59,442 bases of DNA, taken from Dehalococcoidia bacterium. GTDB taxonomy: Bacteria; Chloroflexota; Dehalococcoidia; DSTF01; WHTK01. The notes under the pieces are model-generated. The model saw only the letters and a program-made list of their open reading frames with translations, did not search any database and was not told the origin of the DNA. A program made the translations under genes and the position numbers. The DNA is taken from the NCBI GenBank assembly GCA_009377745.1, contig WHTK01000021.1:1-59442 (forward strand), read 5' to 3'. Shown piece after piece: positions 17,469-26,011 of the stretch. Position 1 is the first letter of the stretch; each line of letters begins with the position of its first letter.

Positions 17469-17919
17469 GGGCTTCGAGGTTCCTCGTAAGAAAAAGTAAG
17501 TATCGCCTTCATTCTAACGCAGCCCTTTCCTTACCTGAAAGGTCACTAGCCTGTCGGCAAACGCTCCCTCTCTCACTCGAACCACCGTTCTGTCGTTGCG
17601 AGCCATCAGCGATAGCTGAGGCGTGGCAACCTTTGACCTCCCGCTCAACTTAAGGTCTCCGTCAACGGAGATGTGCCCCCGCCAGAGCCTCAGCCTGCCA
17701 GAAGGTCGTTGCGGTTCGCCAATCACCCGCCATCACGGCCACACCCCAGACGCTCGCCCACTTCCGGCGTCCAAAATCCGGTGGATAAGCTCGGTTCCTT
17801 AAAGCAGGGGTAGCGGGGGCGCAGCCCATGCGCGGGGGTCTGGGGGTGTCCCCCAGGTTCTTAGTTTAAGTGGGGTGGGGGCGGAGCATCGCGACAGCGC
17901 TGCGCAGTCGGGGCGCGCG
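17469..17919. repeat. Repeat-filled intergenic stretch (R1, R2-like, R8)
   Basis: No gene is seen. R1 is at 17594-17638, a degenerate R2 (AGCCTCAGCCTGCCAGAAGG) at about 17686-17706, and an R8 element at about 17810-17912 (GGGGGCGCAGCCCATGCGCG, then TCTGGGGGTGTCCCCCAG). The def promoter should be near 17480-17520, but no clear box is visible. Confidence 0.75.
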
Positions 17920-18543
17920 CTACTTCAGCAAGCCAAGCTTTGAGATGCCCTCTCGAAGCCCCTCTACTCCAACCACCTGCTCCGCCGAGATACCTAGATC
18001 CCGCGCCGCTTTGACATTCGCTTCCACGTCGTCGAAGAAGACCACGGCTCCGGGGTCGATCTCCAGCGCTTCTAGCGCGAATCGAAATGCCGCCGGATCC
18101 GGTTTGCGAAAGCCCGTCTCGTGTGACGAGAAAGCGCGCTCAAAAAGTGCCTGGACGCCCAGTAACGCCTCGTTGCGGCGCCAATGCAGCTCGTTCGAGT
18201 TGCTCAATGCTGCCAGCCGATACGTTGGCCGCAGTCCTTCGAGAAGCTCGCGCGCGCCGGGATACAGCCGCTTCGTCCAGGACTCGAACTGAGTCAGGAA
18301 GCCCGCCGGCGATAGGGTCAGTCCCCATTCCTCGACAAAGCCAGCAGCGAAGTCGCTCGCCGAGATTCTGCCAAACTCGAACTCCCGCAGCAGGTCGCAA
18401 CTCGCCCAGTGCTGTCTGATCGCTTCCTCCGCAACATTCTCAGCGGTCGTCTCCCGAAGCCACGGCACGATGTCCTCTACACCGGAGAACTCAACAAGGA
18501 CGCCACCCAGGTCGAAGAGCAATAACTCAGGTCTACTTGGCAC
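17920..18543 (-). CDS. HAD-superfamily hydrolase (subfamily IA)
   Basis: 207 residues. Motif I is LLFDLGGVLVEF, with the nucleophilic Asp; motif II is AALSNSNELH; motif III includes RKPDPAAFRFALEAL; and motif IV is VVFFDDVEANVKAA. The helical cap between motifs I and II is of the C1 type. These enzymes dephosphorylate small phosphometabolites or act as dehalogenases; the substrate is not predictable. The start is GTG and it lies 11 bases after the priA stop, so co-transcription with priA is likely. Confidence 0.85.
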   Translation of the reverse strand: MPSRPELLLFDLGGVLVEFSGVEDIVPWLRETTAENVAEEAIRQHWASCDLLREFEFGRISASDFAAGFVEEWGLTLSPAGFLTQFESWTKRLYPGARELLEGLRPTYRLAALSNSNELHWRRNEALLGVQALFERAFSSHETGFRKPDPAAFRFALEALEIDPGAVVFFDDVEANVKAARDLGISAEQVVGVEGLREGISKLGLLK

Positions 18544-18554
18544 CTTGTTGCACC

Positions 18555-21215
18555 CTACGCCAGCGACGCCGGGTCGATATCAAGAATCCACCCCTCCGGC
18601 AGCGACAGCTCCCCCAGCAGCTCCACCGGCTCCGGCGACCGCACCGTAACCTGCTGCCGAAATCGCCCGTGCCACTTCGGGATATGCGGCGGCGCCGGTC
18701 CCAACACCTCAACGCCCGGCAGGCCCCGCTTCGTCGCGTCGCTCTTTAGCTCCGTCACCATCCGCAGCGCCTCCCGTTCAGCGCGCTCCGGGCTGGCGTG
18801 CGAATACACCAGCCGCGCCAGCCGGACGAACGGGGGGTACGCCTCCTCTCGCCGTAGCTCCACCTCCATCGCGAAGAACGAGGCGTAGTCGTGCTGCGCC
18901 GCCGCGACGATGGCGTAATTCTCCGGCGTGTATGTCTGGATCACCACCCGTCCAGATTGCGGACCGCCGTCCCCAGCCGACGTACGCCCGGCCCGCCCTG
19001 CGACCTGGGTCAGCAGCTGGAACGTCCTCTCGGCCGACCGGAAGTCCGGCACGTGCAGGCCGATGTCGGCGCTGATCACCCCCACCAGCGTCACCGACGG
19101 CAGGTCCAGCCCCTTGGCCACCATCTGCGTGCCGATTAGCACGTCTGCATTCCCCTCCAGAAAGCTCGAAAGGATCAGCTCGTGGGCGTTGCGACCCTGC
19201 GTAACGTCGCGGTCCCAGCGCAGCGTCCGCGCCCCGGGGAAGGTCTCGTGCACGGATGCCTCCACTGCCTCGACACCCAGGCCCATCGGCCGCAGCCTGC
19301 CGCCGCCACAGGTCGGGCAGCGCTCCAACGGCCGTCGCGTCCGGTTGCACTGATGGCACATCAGCCGGTCGCCGCCGCCATTGCTTCGGTGATAGCTCAA
19401 GGCGATCGCGCAGGCCGAGCATTGAGGCACAAAGCCACAGTCGCGGCACTGCAGAAACCCCGCCGTCCCGCGCCGGTTCAAGAACAGGATCGTCTGCTCT
19501 CCCCGCTCCAGCGCCTGGAAGATCGCCAGTTGCAGTGCCCGGCTGAAGATCGTCCGGTTGCCGCCCTTCAGCTCCTCTCTCATATCGACCACGTCCACCG
19601 GCGGCAGCCAGGTAGAGCTGACAACAGTGGGTGCGTTGCCCGTTTGCCCGTTTGCCCGTTTGCCCGCCCCGCCATCTTCCTGTCCGTATGCCCGTATGCC
19701 CGTTTGCCCGGGGGTGCTGGGGGAGGGGGTGGCCTGCACTACCGGCCTCACCCGCTCGTGCAGCTCCAGCAACCGGTAGCGGCCCATCAGCGCCCGCTGG
19801 TAGCTCTCGACGTCCGGCGTGGCGCTGCCCAGCACCAGCACCGCACCCGTCAGCTCCGCTAGCCGCTCCGCCGCCGACCGCGCGTGGTAGCGCGGCGCCG
19901 GGTCCTGCTGCTTGTACGTCCACTCATGCTCCTCGTCGATCACGATCAGCCCTAGGTCCGGCTGCGGCGCAAACACCGCCGACCTGCTCCCGACCACGAC
20001 GGTATAGCGCCCTTCCCGGATCCCATGCCACTGGTCGAACAGCTCCCCAAGCGAGAGGCCACTGTGCAGCACAGCTACCTGCCCCGGAAAGCGCTCCGCA
20101 AACCGCCGCACCGTCTGTGGCGTCAGCGCGATCTCCGGCACCAGGACGATCCCCCGCTTGCCCAGCGCCACCGTCTTCTCCAGCGCCCGCAGGTACACCT
20201 CCGTCTTGCCGCTACCCGTCACCCCGTGCAGCAGGAACGTCTGCGCCTGCCCGTTTGCCCGTGTGCCCGTTTGCCCTCCGATCCCGGGACGCGGGGCTTC
20301 CATGCTCGTATGCCCGTACGCCCGCATGCCCGCATCAACGAGCGCCGTCTCGATTGGCTCGAACGCCGATGCCTGCTCCGGCGTTAGTGGCGGCGCCGGT
20401 CGCGCCTCATAGCGACGCCCGGCAAGCGGGTCGCGCTCGACCGCCTCTTCCCGTATCTCGACCAGCCCGTCTTCGACCAGCGGCCGCAGTGCCGGCAGCC
20501 CGGTCCCGGCGCGTACCCGCAGCTCCGCGGCCGTCATCGGCCCGCCCTCGTCGATCAGCAGCCGCAGAGCCTTTGCCAGCCGGCTCTTTCGCTGTTCGTC
20601 CAGCGCGTCCGCCGCTTCAGCCGCGACCTCCCGGGCAGCGACTAAGTGGACATAACGCATATGCTTGGCCTGCACACTCGGCCGCGCCAGCCTGTAGCTC
20701 CGCTGCACCAGACCTCGCTGCGCCAGCTGCGACAACGCCGTCGCGACGCCCTTCAGGTTCGATAGGTCGCGCTCGATCTCCTTGGCCTCGTGACGGCCGC
20801 CGCCGGTCAGGTACTCTAGCACGCCGCGCTGTCGTGGCGGCAGGGGAGTGACATCGATCTCGTCCGCGCCCACCAGCGACTCGTAGTAGGTCAGGGGGCG
20901 GCGCTCGAAGCCCGGCGGCAGCATCAACGCCACGGTGCTGAACAACGGCGCCAGGTAGTAGTCCGCCAGCCAGCGCGCCAGCTCGATCCGCTCTGGCGAC
21001 ACCACGGGCCGGTCGCTAATCTTTGCGTCGACGGGCTTCGGGTCGGCGAAGGCCGGCACCTCCACCACCTGCATGACGATGCCCTGTAGCATCCGCCGTC
21101 CGAACGGGACGAAGACGCCGTCTCCCACCCCCAGCGTCATGCCCTCCGGCAAGGCGTAGCTGAAGGTCTGCCGGTGCGGCAGCCCGGAGTTCACGGCAAC
21201 TTCAACAAAGGCCAT
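18555..21215 (-). CDS. priA: Primosomal protein N' (PriA helicase) with two in-frame octamer-repeat insertions
   Basis: 886 residues against about 730-800 usually. PriA is the 3'-5' helicase that restarts stalled forks. It has the N-terminal 3'-BD region (VAVNSGLPHRQTFSYALPEG), Walker A (HGVTGSGKTEVYLRALE), DEEH box VIDEEHEWTYKQQDPAPRYH, the zinc-binding Cys set (CRDCGFVPQCSACAIAL, CHQCNRTRRPLERCPTCGGG) and helicase motifs V-VI (LIGTQMVAKGLDLP, QVAGRAGR). Two insertions are R7 octamer arrays: about residues 290-325 (20240-20345) just before Walker A, and about 490-539 (19600-19745) between motifs III and IV. They encode peptides such as GIRAYGQ and KRANGQTG. All catalytic motifs survive. The ATG at 21215 is preferred over a GTG six codons upstream. 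Confidence 0.93.
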   Translation of the reverse strand: MAFVEVAVNSGLPHRQTFSYALPEGMTLGVGDGVFVPFGRRMLQGIVMQVVEVPAFADPKPVDAKISDRPVVSPERIELARWLADYYLAPLFSTVALMLPPGFERRPLTYYESLVGADEIDVTPLPPRQRGVLEYLTGGGRHEAKEIERDLSNLKGVATALSQLAQRGLVQRSYRLARPSVQAKHMRYVHLVAAREVAAEAADALDEQRKSRLAKALRLLIDEGGPMTAAELRVRAGTGLPALRPLVEDGLVEIREEAVERDPLAGRRYEARPAPPLTPEQASAFEPIETALVDAGMRAYGHTSMEAPRPGIGGQTGTRANGQAQTFLLHGVTGSGKTEVYLRALEKTVALGKRGIVLVPEIALTPQTVRRFAERFPGQVAVLHSGLSLGELFDQWHGIREGRYTVVVGSRSAVFAPQPDLGLIVIDEEHEWTYKQQDPAPRYHARSAAERLAELTGAVLVLGSATPDVESYQRALMGRYRLLELHERVRPVVQATPSPSTPGQTGIRAYGQEDGGAGKRANGQTGNAPTVVSSTWLPPVDVVDMREELKGGNRTIFSRALQLAIFQALERGEQTILFLNRRGTAGFLQCRDCGFVPQCSACAIALSYHRSNGGGDRLMCHQCNRTRRPLERCPTCGGGRLRPMGLGVEAVEASVHETFPGARTLRWDRDVTQGRNAHELILSSFLEGNADVLIGTQMVAKGLDLPSVTLVGVISADIGLHVPDFRSAERTFQLLTQVAGRAGRTSAGDGGPQSGRVVIQTYTPENYAIVAAAQHDYASFFAMEVELRREEAYPPFVRLARLVYSHASPERAEREALRMVTELKSDATKRGLPGVEVLGPAPPHIPKWHGRFRQQVTVRSPEPVELLGELSLPEGWILDIDPASLA
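19625..19745 (-). repeat. R7 octamer array inside priA (distal insertion)
   Basis: On the plus strand GCCCGTTT is repeated four times from 19640, followed after a short break by GCCCGTAT and GCCCGTTT units to 19710, then by a G-rich block GGGGGTGCTGGGGGAGGGGG (about 19709-19728). Read on the coding strand it gives ANGQTG- and IRAYGQ-type peptides plus PSPSTPG. It interrupts the helicase between conserved blocks. Confidence 0.9.
20240..20345 (-). repeat. R7 octamer array inside priA (proximal insertion)
   Basis: Octamer units GCCCGTTT/GCCCGTGT at 20249-20275 and GCCCGTAC/GCCCGCAT at about 20310-20335 flank a short unique stretch (CCGATCCCGGGACGCGGGGC). On the coding strand it reads GMRAYGH, then GIGGQTGTRANGQ, immediately before the Walker A segment FLLHGVTGSGKTE. 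Confidence 0.9.
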
Positions 21216-21299
21216 TTGTTCTAAGTATCGCACCGACTGGCTCCAGGTGTCCTCGCCGCTTTGACTCTCACGTCCGCTCCTCCTGAGGCTCTCGAAGGA

Positions 21300-21438
21300 T
21301 GAATCCGACCAAGCCTTATCCTTGGCTTGCCCGCTTGCCCGCTTGCCCGCTTGCCCGCCTGCCCGTATGCCCGTATGCCCGGGTGGGGCAGGCAGGGGGT
21401 GGCATGCCCGTACGCCCGCATGCCCGTATGCTGCCCCA
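21300..21438. repeat. R2 and R7 arrays between priA and the MFS gene
   Basis: R2 is at 21282-21301 (CTCCTGAGGCTCTCGAAGGA). An R7 array follows at about 21328-21430: GCCCGCTT units, then GCCCGTAT units, then a G-rich break (GGGTGGGGCAGGCAGGGGGT) and more GCCCGNNT units. It lies between divergent genes and occupies the region where both promoters and 5' leaders would be expected. Confidence 0.85.
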
Positions 21439-22773
21439 GTGGAACCAACTCACCCCACAACCGAAGCCACGGCCTCGCGCCTACCCTGGCAGGCCCGGCT
21501 GCCCTTCTTCTACGGCTGGATTATCGTCGGACACGGACTGCTCTTCTCCTTCTTCGGTATCGGCGTCACCTGGGCCGCCAGCATCCTCGCCATCCCCATG
21601 CAGGACGACCTTGCCTGGAGCCGCTCCGACATTTTCTTCGCCGTCAGCGTCCGCGGCTGGATGGCGATCTTCATCGCGCCGATCATCGGCCGCTACCTCG
21701 ATATGGAGAACGGCGCCCGCCTCCTCGCGATCGGCGGTGGCCTGCTCAACGCCGCCTCGCTGTTGCTGATCGGTCAGGTGCAGGCCGTTTGGCAGTTCGT
21801 ACTGCTCTTTGGCATCCTCGGTGGCATCGCCCAGACCGCCCAGAGCGGCGTCACGGTCGCCATCGTCCCAAAGTGGTTCATCGCTAAGCGCGGCACCGCC
21901 GTCGCCTACTCGACCCTCGGTGGCGCCATCTCTGCATTCGCCATGCCGGCCCTGCTGGCGCCCCTCAGCGACGGCGTCGGCTGGCGCATGAGTTGGGTCG
22001 TGGTTGCCGGCCTGGCGTTCATCTTTGCCTGCCTGCCGGCCCTTCTCCTCCGCCGTGAGCCCGAAGACGTCGGCCTTCTGCCGGACGGCGAGCGCTCGGC
22101 TCAGGCCCCAGTCGCCGCCTCGTCCGCCACTCCCGTGCGCCGCGCCGAGGAAGGCTCTACCCTGCGTCAGGCCCTCAGTGAGCGCACCTTCTGGCTGCTG
22201 CTCATCGGCATCTCCCTGGGCTCGCTGACCAACAACGGCGTCCCCGCGATCTTCACGACGATGTTCGTCGAGCGCGGCTTCACCCTCGAAGCGGCATCAT
22301 CAGCGCTCGTTGCCTACGGCGTCGCATCGATGTCGGCCAAATTCGCCTGGGGCTGGCTGACCAACCGCCTCCACGTCCGGCCCGCGCTCGTCGCCCTCAC
22401 CCTCTTCGGCGTCTTCGCCATGCCCTCGATCCTCTTTCTCCCCGAGGGCCTCGGCTCGATCACGCTGATCTACGGCTTCCTCGTCGGCTTCTTCGTCGGC
22501 GCCTTCATCCCCTTGCACCAGCTGGTCTGGTCCGTCTACTACGGCCGCGCCCACGTCGGGGCCATCAGCGGCGTCGCCCGGCCCGCCGGCCTCTTCTTCG
22601 CCGCCAGCGGCCCCTTCCTCATGGCAGCCTCGCGCGACCTCACCGGCGCCTACGATGCCGGCATCCTCCTCACCACGGCCTGCGTCGCCGCCTGCGCCGT
22701 CTGCATCTACCTCGCCCGCCCGTCGCGACCCACCGGCGGCCTTGTCGTCGCCTCTTCATCCACCAACACCTGA
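21439..22773 (+). CDS. MFS transporter (oxalate/formate antiporter or monocarboxylate type)
   Basis: 444 residues with about twelve membrane helices. It begins with the motif FFYGWIIVGHGLLFSFFGIG, common in the oxalate:formate antiporter and monocarboxylate branch of the major facilitator superfamily. The helix 2-3 loop has the GRYLDMENGARLL form, and a central cytoplasmic loop (about 210-235) separates the two six-helix halves. Substrate unknown. The frame stays open upstream to 21322, but that stretch is R7 repeat, so the GTG at 21439 (directly before EPTHPTTEAT) is chosen; the ribosome binding site is poor. A hairpin terminator follows. Confidence 0.8.
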   Translation: MEPTHPTTEATASRLPWQARLPFFYGWIIVGHGLLFSFFGIGVTWAASILAIPMQDDLAWSRSDIFFAVSVRGWMAIFIAPIIGRYLDMENGARLLAIGGGLLNAASLLLIGQVQAVWQFVLLFGILGGIAQTAQSGVTVAIVPKWFIAKRGTAVAYSTLGGAISAFAMPALLAPLSDGVGWRMSWVVVAGLAFIFACLPALLLRREPEDVGLLPDGERSAQAPVAASSATPVRRAEEGSTLRQALSERTFWLLLIGISLGSLTNNGVPAIFTTMFVERGFTLEAASSALVAYGVASMSAKFAWGWLTNRLHVRPALVALTLFGVFAMPSILFLPEGLGSITLIYGFLVGFFVGAFIPLHQLVWSVYYGRAHVGAISGVARPAGLFFAASGPFLMAASRDLTGAYDAGILLTTACVAACAVCIYLARPSRPTGGLVVASSSTNT

Positions 22774-22788
22774 TCGACACCAAAGGAA

Positions 22789-22810
22789 AGACGGCCCCGA
22801 AGGGCCGTCT
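22789..22810 (+). terminator. Hairpin after the MFS gene
   Basis: AGACGGCCC and its complement with a 4-base loop (CGAA), 15 bases after the stop. The sequence after it (CATAATCC) has only a weak T content, so efficiency is uncertain. Confidence 0.5.
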
Positions 22811-22826
22811 CATAATCCTGATCCCG

Positions 22827-22934
22827 GTAGGGGCGACCTTCACGGTCGCCAGGGGTGGGGATGGCTGCTGTATAGTGGCTAGCGCGAAATGTCCGGTTAG
22901 TCAGGTAGCTACGGGATTCATCCCGAAGGGAGGT
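22827..22934. repeat. R5 and R3-like hairpins between convergent genes
   Basis: R5 is at 22827-22855 (GTAGGGGCGACCTTCACGGT, then CGCC) and an R3-like hairpin at about 22909-22932 (GCTACGGGATTCATCCCGAA). No gene lies here. Confidence 0.7.
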
Positions 22935-22936
22935 CC

Positions 22937-23284
22937 CTACCGGGTTCTCGCCGCTTCCTTGATCCTCGCCGCGCGACCCCGCAAGCCACGCAGGTAATAC
23001 AGTCGCGACCGCCGTACCTTACCCTTCCGCACGACCTCAACCTTGTCGAGGCGGGGCGAGTGGCGCTGGAACGTCCGCTCCACGCCGATGCCGCTGGCGA
23101 TCTTCCGCACCGTGAACGTCGAGGCCGGGCCGCCGTTGCGGATCCGGATCACGTCCCCCTCGAAGACCTGGATGCGCTCCCTATCGCCCTCAACCACCTT
23201 GGCGCTGACGCGCACACGGTCGCCGGGGCCAAAGTCCGGGATGTTGGGGTTCACCTGTGCGTTGGAAAGGGTAGCTACGTCCAT
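22937..23284 (-). CDS. rplS: 50S ribosomal protein L19
   Basis: 115 residues with the L19 core: [55 protein letters not shown] and [20 protein letters not shown]. It sits at the 30S-50S interface. The ribosome binding site is AAGGA, 7-8 bases before the ATG. It is the last gene of GNAT-trmD-rplS; the common partners rpsP and rimM are not adjacent. Confidence 0.96.
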   Translation of the reverse strand: MDVATLSNAQVNPNIPDFGPGDRVRVSAKVVEGDRERIQVFEGDVIRIRNGGPASTFTVRKIASGIGVERTFQRHSPRLDKVEVVRKGKVRRSRLYYLRGLRGRAARIKEAARTR

Positions 23285-23347
23285 GGTCGTTCCTTACTAA
23301 AATCTTCGGCTCGAAGCCATGGCCTCCGGCCGCCGGCTCGTTACCTG

Positions 23348-24082
23348 CTATTTGTTGTCGGTCGCTTCTCGGGCGATTCGCCGCTCTTCGTCGCTCAGGG
23401 CTACCGCGTCCAGAAGGTCGGGCCGCCGCTTCGCCGTACGAACTATCCGCTGCTCACGCCGCCAGCGGGCGATCTCACCGTGATTACCGGAGAGCAGTAT
23501 ATCCGGTACGCGCCATCCGCGAAACTCCGCCGGCCGCGTGTACTGCGGATATTCCAGCAGCCCGTCCGAATGCGACTCCTCCAGCAGCGATTCCTCCGAC
23601 CCCAGCGTCCCCGGCTGCCGCCGCACCACCGCGTCGATCAGCACCAGCGCCGCGATCTCGCCGCCCGAAAGCACGTAGTCGCCGATGCTGATCTCGTCAT
23701 CGACCAGGTGCTCCCGCACCCGCTCATCCACGCCCTCGTAATGTCCGCAGACCAGGACCAGCCGCTGCTCCGCCGCCAACTCATCAATGACGCCCTGGTT
23801 CAGCACCCGCCCCTGCGGTGTCAGCAGCACCGTCCGGCCCCGCGGCTCCACCCGGCCGCGCACGTCCTCGATCGCCGCTGCCAGCGGCTCTGGCTTCATC
23901 ACCATCCCCGGCCCGCCGCCGTAAGCATAGTCATCCACTATCGAATGCTTATCCGTGGCCCAGTCGCGGATGTTGTGCAGCTGCACCTCGGCGATGCCGC
24001 CTGCCAGCGCCCGGCCCAGGATGCTCGCCTGCAGCGGGCCGCTAAAGGCCTCCGGAAACAGCGTCAGCACGTCGATGCGCAT
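23348..24082 (-). CDS. trmD: tRNA (guanine-37-N1)-methyltransferase
   Basis: 244 residues, full length for TrmD, a SPOUT enzyme that methylates G37 next to the anticodon and prevents frameshifting. Family motifs: [43 protein letters not shown] (trefoil-knot SAM site), [11 protein letters not shown] and [15 protein letters not shown]. The ATG lies one base after the TGA of the preceding acetyltransferase gene, so the two are coupled. It is 63 bases upstream of rplS in the same direction, the usual trmD-rplS pairing. Confidence 0.96.
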   Translation of the reverse strand: MRIDVLTLFPEAFSGPLQASILGRALAGGIAEVQLHNIRDWATDKHSIVDDYAYGGGPGMVMKPEPLAAAIEDVRGRVEPRGRTVLLTPQGRVLNQGVIDELAAEQRLVLVCGHYEGVDERVREHLVDDEISIGDYVLSGGEIAALVLIDAVVRRQPGTLGSEESLLEESHSDGLLEYPQYTRPAEFRGWRVPDILLSGNHGEIARWRREQRIVRTAKRRPDLLDAVALSDEERRIAREATDNK

Positions 24083-24083
24083 A

Positions 24084-24602
24084 TCAGCCCAAGTCTATCC
24101 AGTAGCGGCGGTAAAGTACGCCGTCTTCATCGAGGCGTTCGTCCTCTAGTTGGCCACCATTAGCCTCGGCGATATGGATCGAGGGGATGTTGTCGGATTC
24201 CACCGTGAGCAGAGCTCGCTGGATGCCAAGCTTACGCGCCTCGACTAATGTCAGTCGCAGGATTGTATTGCCGTAGCCTTTGCGGCGTTGCGAGCGCAGA
24301 ACGTAATAGCCGATGTGACCGCCATCATTGAGAAGCGCAAGCGTCAGTTGATGGCGCAGACGGCTGACTCCCACTATTTGTTCTTCGTTGTCAAGGAGCC
24401 AGTAGGTAGTCATTGGCACCCACTCGGGGCGCAGGTTGGCTCCGTTGTCCATGTCCATAAGGCTCTGCAGATAACTGGCCAACGTATCGGTGTTCGCCGG
24501 TTGGCCAGTCCCCATGAACCCGTTCTCGCCGGTAGTGCCGAGTTGCTCAAGCAGCATCTTGAGCCCGGACGGCGGCTCGAGTGAGGCCTTAACAAGTTTC
24601 AT
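24084..24602 (-). CDS. GNAT family acetyltransferase
   Basis: 172 residues. A predicted GNAT fold contains [33 protein letters not shown] (with the R-R-x-G-Y/x-G acetyl-CoA loop) and [20 protein letters not shown]. This matches acetyltransferases often annotated as YjdJ- or YkkB-like; substrate unknown. Codon use is less GC-biased than in trmD, so it may be a newer arrival in this operon. It ends one base before the trmD start. GGGAG upstream supports the ATG at 24602. Confidence 0.78.
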   Translation of the reverse strand: MKLVKASLEPPSGLKMLLEQLGTTGENGFMGTGQPANTDTLASYLQSLMDMDNGANLRPEWVPMTTYWLLDNEEQIVGVSRLRHQLTLALLNDGGHIGYYVLRSQRRKGYGNTILRLTLVEARKLGIQRALLTVESDNIPSIHIAEANGGQLEDERLDEDGVLYRRYWIDLG

Positions 24603-24653
24603 GTAAACCTAGCTCCCTATCACAGAGCGAAGCCTGGTGCCCTCCGCTAGGAG

Positions 24654-25136
24654 CTAGTGGCTCTGGTTGCCGCTGGCGACTTCTACGGCGTGGGGAAGAA
24701 TGGGAAGGATCGCCTCCAGGTTCTCGACCGCGCCCCGCTCGCTGCCCGGCAGGTTGATGATCAGCGTCCGGCCCCTGGTCACCACCACCGCCCGCGACAC
24801 ATCGGCCAGCGGCGTCTTCTTGCGGCTCTCTGCCCGCATCACCTCGGCGAAGCCCGGCACCTGGCGCTCCGCCACGTCCTGCGTCGCCTCCGGCGTCACG
24901 TCTCGGGGGGCCAGCCCCGTCCCCCCCGCCGTCAGGATCAGGTCCAGCCCCGTCTCATCCGACCAGCGCCGCAGCAATGCAGCGATCTCCGCGCGCTCGT
25001 CCGCAATCATCGCCGTCTCGCTCACCTCGATGCCGTTCGCAGTCAGCAGCTTTACCACCGCCGGCCCCGCCGTATCGACGCGCTCGCCAATCGACCCCTT
25101 ATCGCTGACCGTGATCACGCCCGCACGAATCGCCAT
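24654..25136 (-). CDS. MogA/MoaB-type molybdopterin adenylyltransferase
   Basis: 160 residues with the MoaB/Mog fold: AGVITVSDKGSIGERVDTAG, the substrate loop LILTAGGTGLAPRDVTPEAT and LINLPGSERGAVENLEAILP. It activates molybdopterin by adenylation before molybdenum insertion. No other cofactor gene is nearby. MogA and MoaB cannot be separated confidently by eye. The start is ATG with GGGGCGG upstream. It is divergent from the mraZ promoter. Confidence 0.88.
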   Translation of the reverse strand: MAIRAGVITVSDKGSIGERVDTAGPAVVKLLTANGIEVSETAMIADERAEIAALLRRWSDETGLDLILTAGGTGLAPRDVTPEATQDVAERQVPGFAEVMRAESRKKTPLADVSRAVVVTRGRTLIINLPGSERGAVENLEAILPILPHAVEVASGNQSH

Positions 25137-25464
25137 ACCGCCCCGATCTTAGCTTCCTCTCCCCCTCATTGCGAGATCATTCGTAACTACGTTCGTCGGG
25201 CGATCTCGTCCTGAACTCTGAGGATAGAGGCCCGAGCTGAGCGTCCCTCTCCCTCGAGGGAGAGGGCAGGGTGAGGGTGTCACGCGCTCGTCGTTGAACC
25301 ACGCCTGTGTCCCAGCGAGATGCCTGCCCCGAGGACGCTGAGCTTCCCCTCGGAGCCTGTCCTGAGCCACGTCGAAGGGTCGACGGAGAGGGGAAGAGGG
25401 GAGAGGTCTCCCAACGCCTTTAATTACAAATCTCCCTGCCCCGGAAATGTTTTCGCAATTACTG
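25137..25464. repeat. R1-like, R4 and nested R4/R2 repeats upstream of the dcw cluster
   Basis: An R1-like sequence is at about 25168-25212 and R4 at 25242-25280 (CCCTCTCCCTCGAGGGAGAG). A second R4 at about 25342-25408 has an R2 copy (CCTGTCCTGAGCCACGTCGA) inside its hairpin loop. The dcw promoter begins right after this block. Confidence 0.75.
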
Positions 25465-25492
25465 TTGACAGCGGTATGCGCGATGGTAATAT
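25465..25492 (+). promoter_or_regulatory. Sigma-70 promoter of the dcw cluster
   Basis: TTGACA at 25465-25470 and TAATAT at 25487-25492 with a 16-bp spacer, nearly consensus. It lies about 75 bases before the mraZ start, and the MraZ operator begins immediately after the -10 box. Confidence 0.85.
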
Positions 25493-25528
25493 GTGGGAGC
25501 TTGTGGTGAAAGATGGCGGGAACTGGAC
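25493..25528 (+). promoter_or_regulatory. MraZ operator: repeats at 10-bp intervals
   Basis: GTGGGA (25493), GTGGTG (25503), ATGGCG (25513) and CTGGAC (25523) occur exactly 10 bp apart, each with a 4-base spacer. MraZ is known to bind tandem GTGG[AT]G-type repeats with 4-base spacers upstream of its own gene. The first two fit well and the last two are degenerate. Binding here, over the transcription start, would repress the dcw cluster. Confidence 0.75.
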
Positions 25529-25567
25529 AGCTTGTCCGGTCCCGTGGGGGACGGGGCCCCTCCATGA

Positions 25568-26011
25568 ATGCTCTTCCTGGGCAAGCACGATTACTCAATG
25601 GACGAGCGCGGGCGGGTTCCCATGCCGCCGCGCTTTAGAGAGGCGTTAATGCAGGGCATCATCCTTACTCAGGGCGCTCCCGACCGCTGCATCCGCGCTT
25701 ATCCCGCGGACGGCTTCGAGCAGCAGGCCGCCCATTACCTCAAGGAGCCCATCACCAGCCCCACCGGCCGCGTCATGCGACGCGCCTTCTTCAGCGGCGC
25801 CTACCAATCAGAGCTAGACCGTCAGGGACGCGTCCTTGTCCCGCCGGTCCTGCGCCAGTGGGCCAACCTCGAAGGCCAGGTCGTAGTCGTCGGCACCGGC
25901 GAAGGCATCGAAATCTGGGATGCTGCCGGCTTCGAAGCTGCCCTTACTACCGAGGAAGACGACTTCCGGCAGACATTAGGCTTGTCCGCCGGACAAGCGG
26001 GGTCAGAATGA
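25568..26011 (+). CDS. mraZ: Transcriptional regulator MraZ
   Basis: 147 residues with two tandem MraZ/AbrB-like half domains: FLGKHDYSMDERGRVPMPPR in the first and SELDRQGRVLVPPVLRQWA in the second, both containing the D-x-x-G-R-[VI] DNA-binding motif. MraZ forms a ring and represses or tunes the dcw cluster through repeats upstream of its own gene. Such repeats are visible at 25493-25528. The start ATG is preceded only by a G-rich stretch. Its TGA overlaps the rsmH ATG (ATGA), implying coupling. The C-terminus (GLSAGQAGSE) is unconserved. Confidence 0.95.
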   Translation: MLFLGKHDYSMDERGRVPMPPRFREALMQGIILTQGAPDRCIRAYPADGFEQQAAHYLKEPITSPTGRVMRRAFFSGAYQSELDRQGRVLVPPVLRQWANLEGQVVVVGTGEGIEIWDAAGFEAALTTEEDDFRQTLGLSAGQAGSE

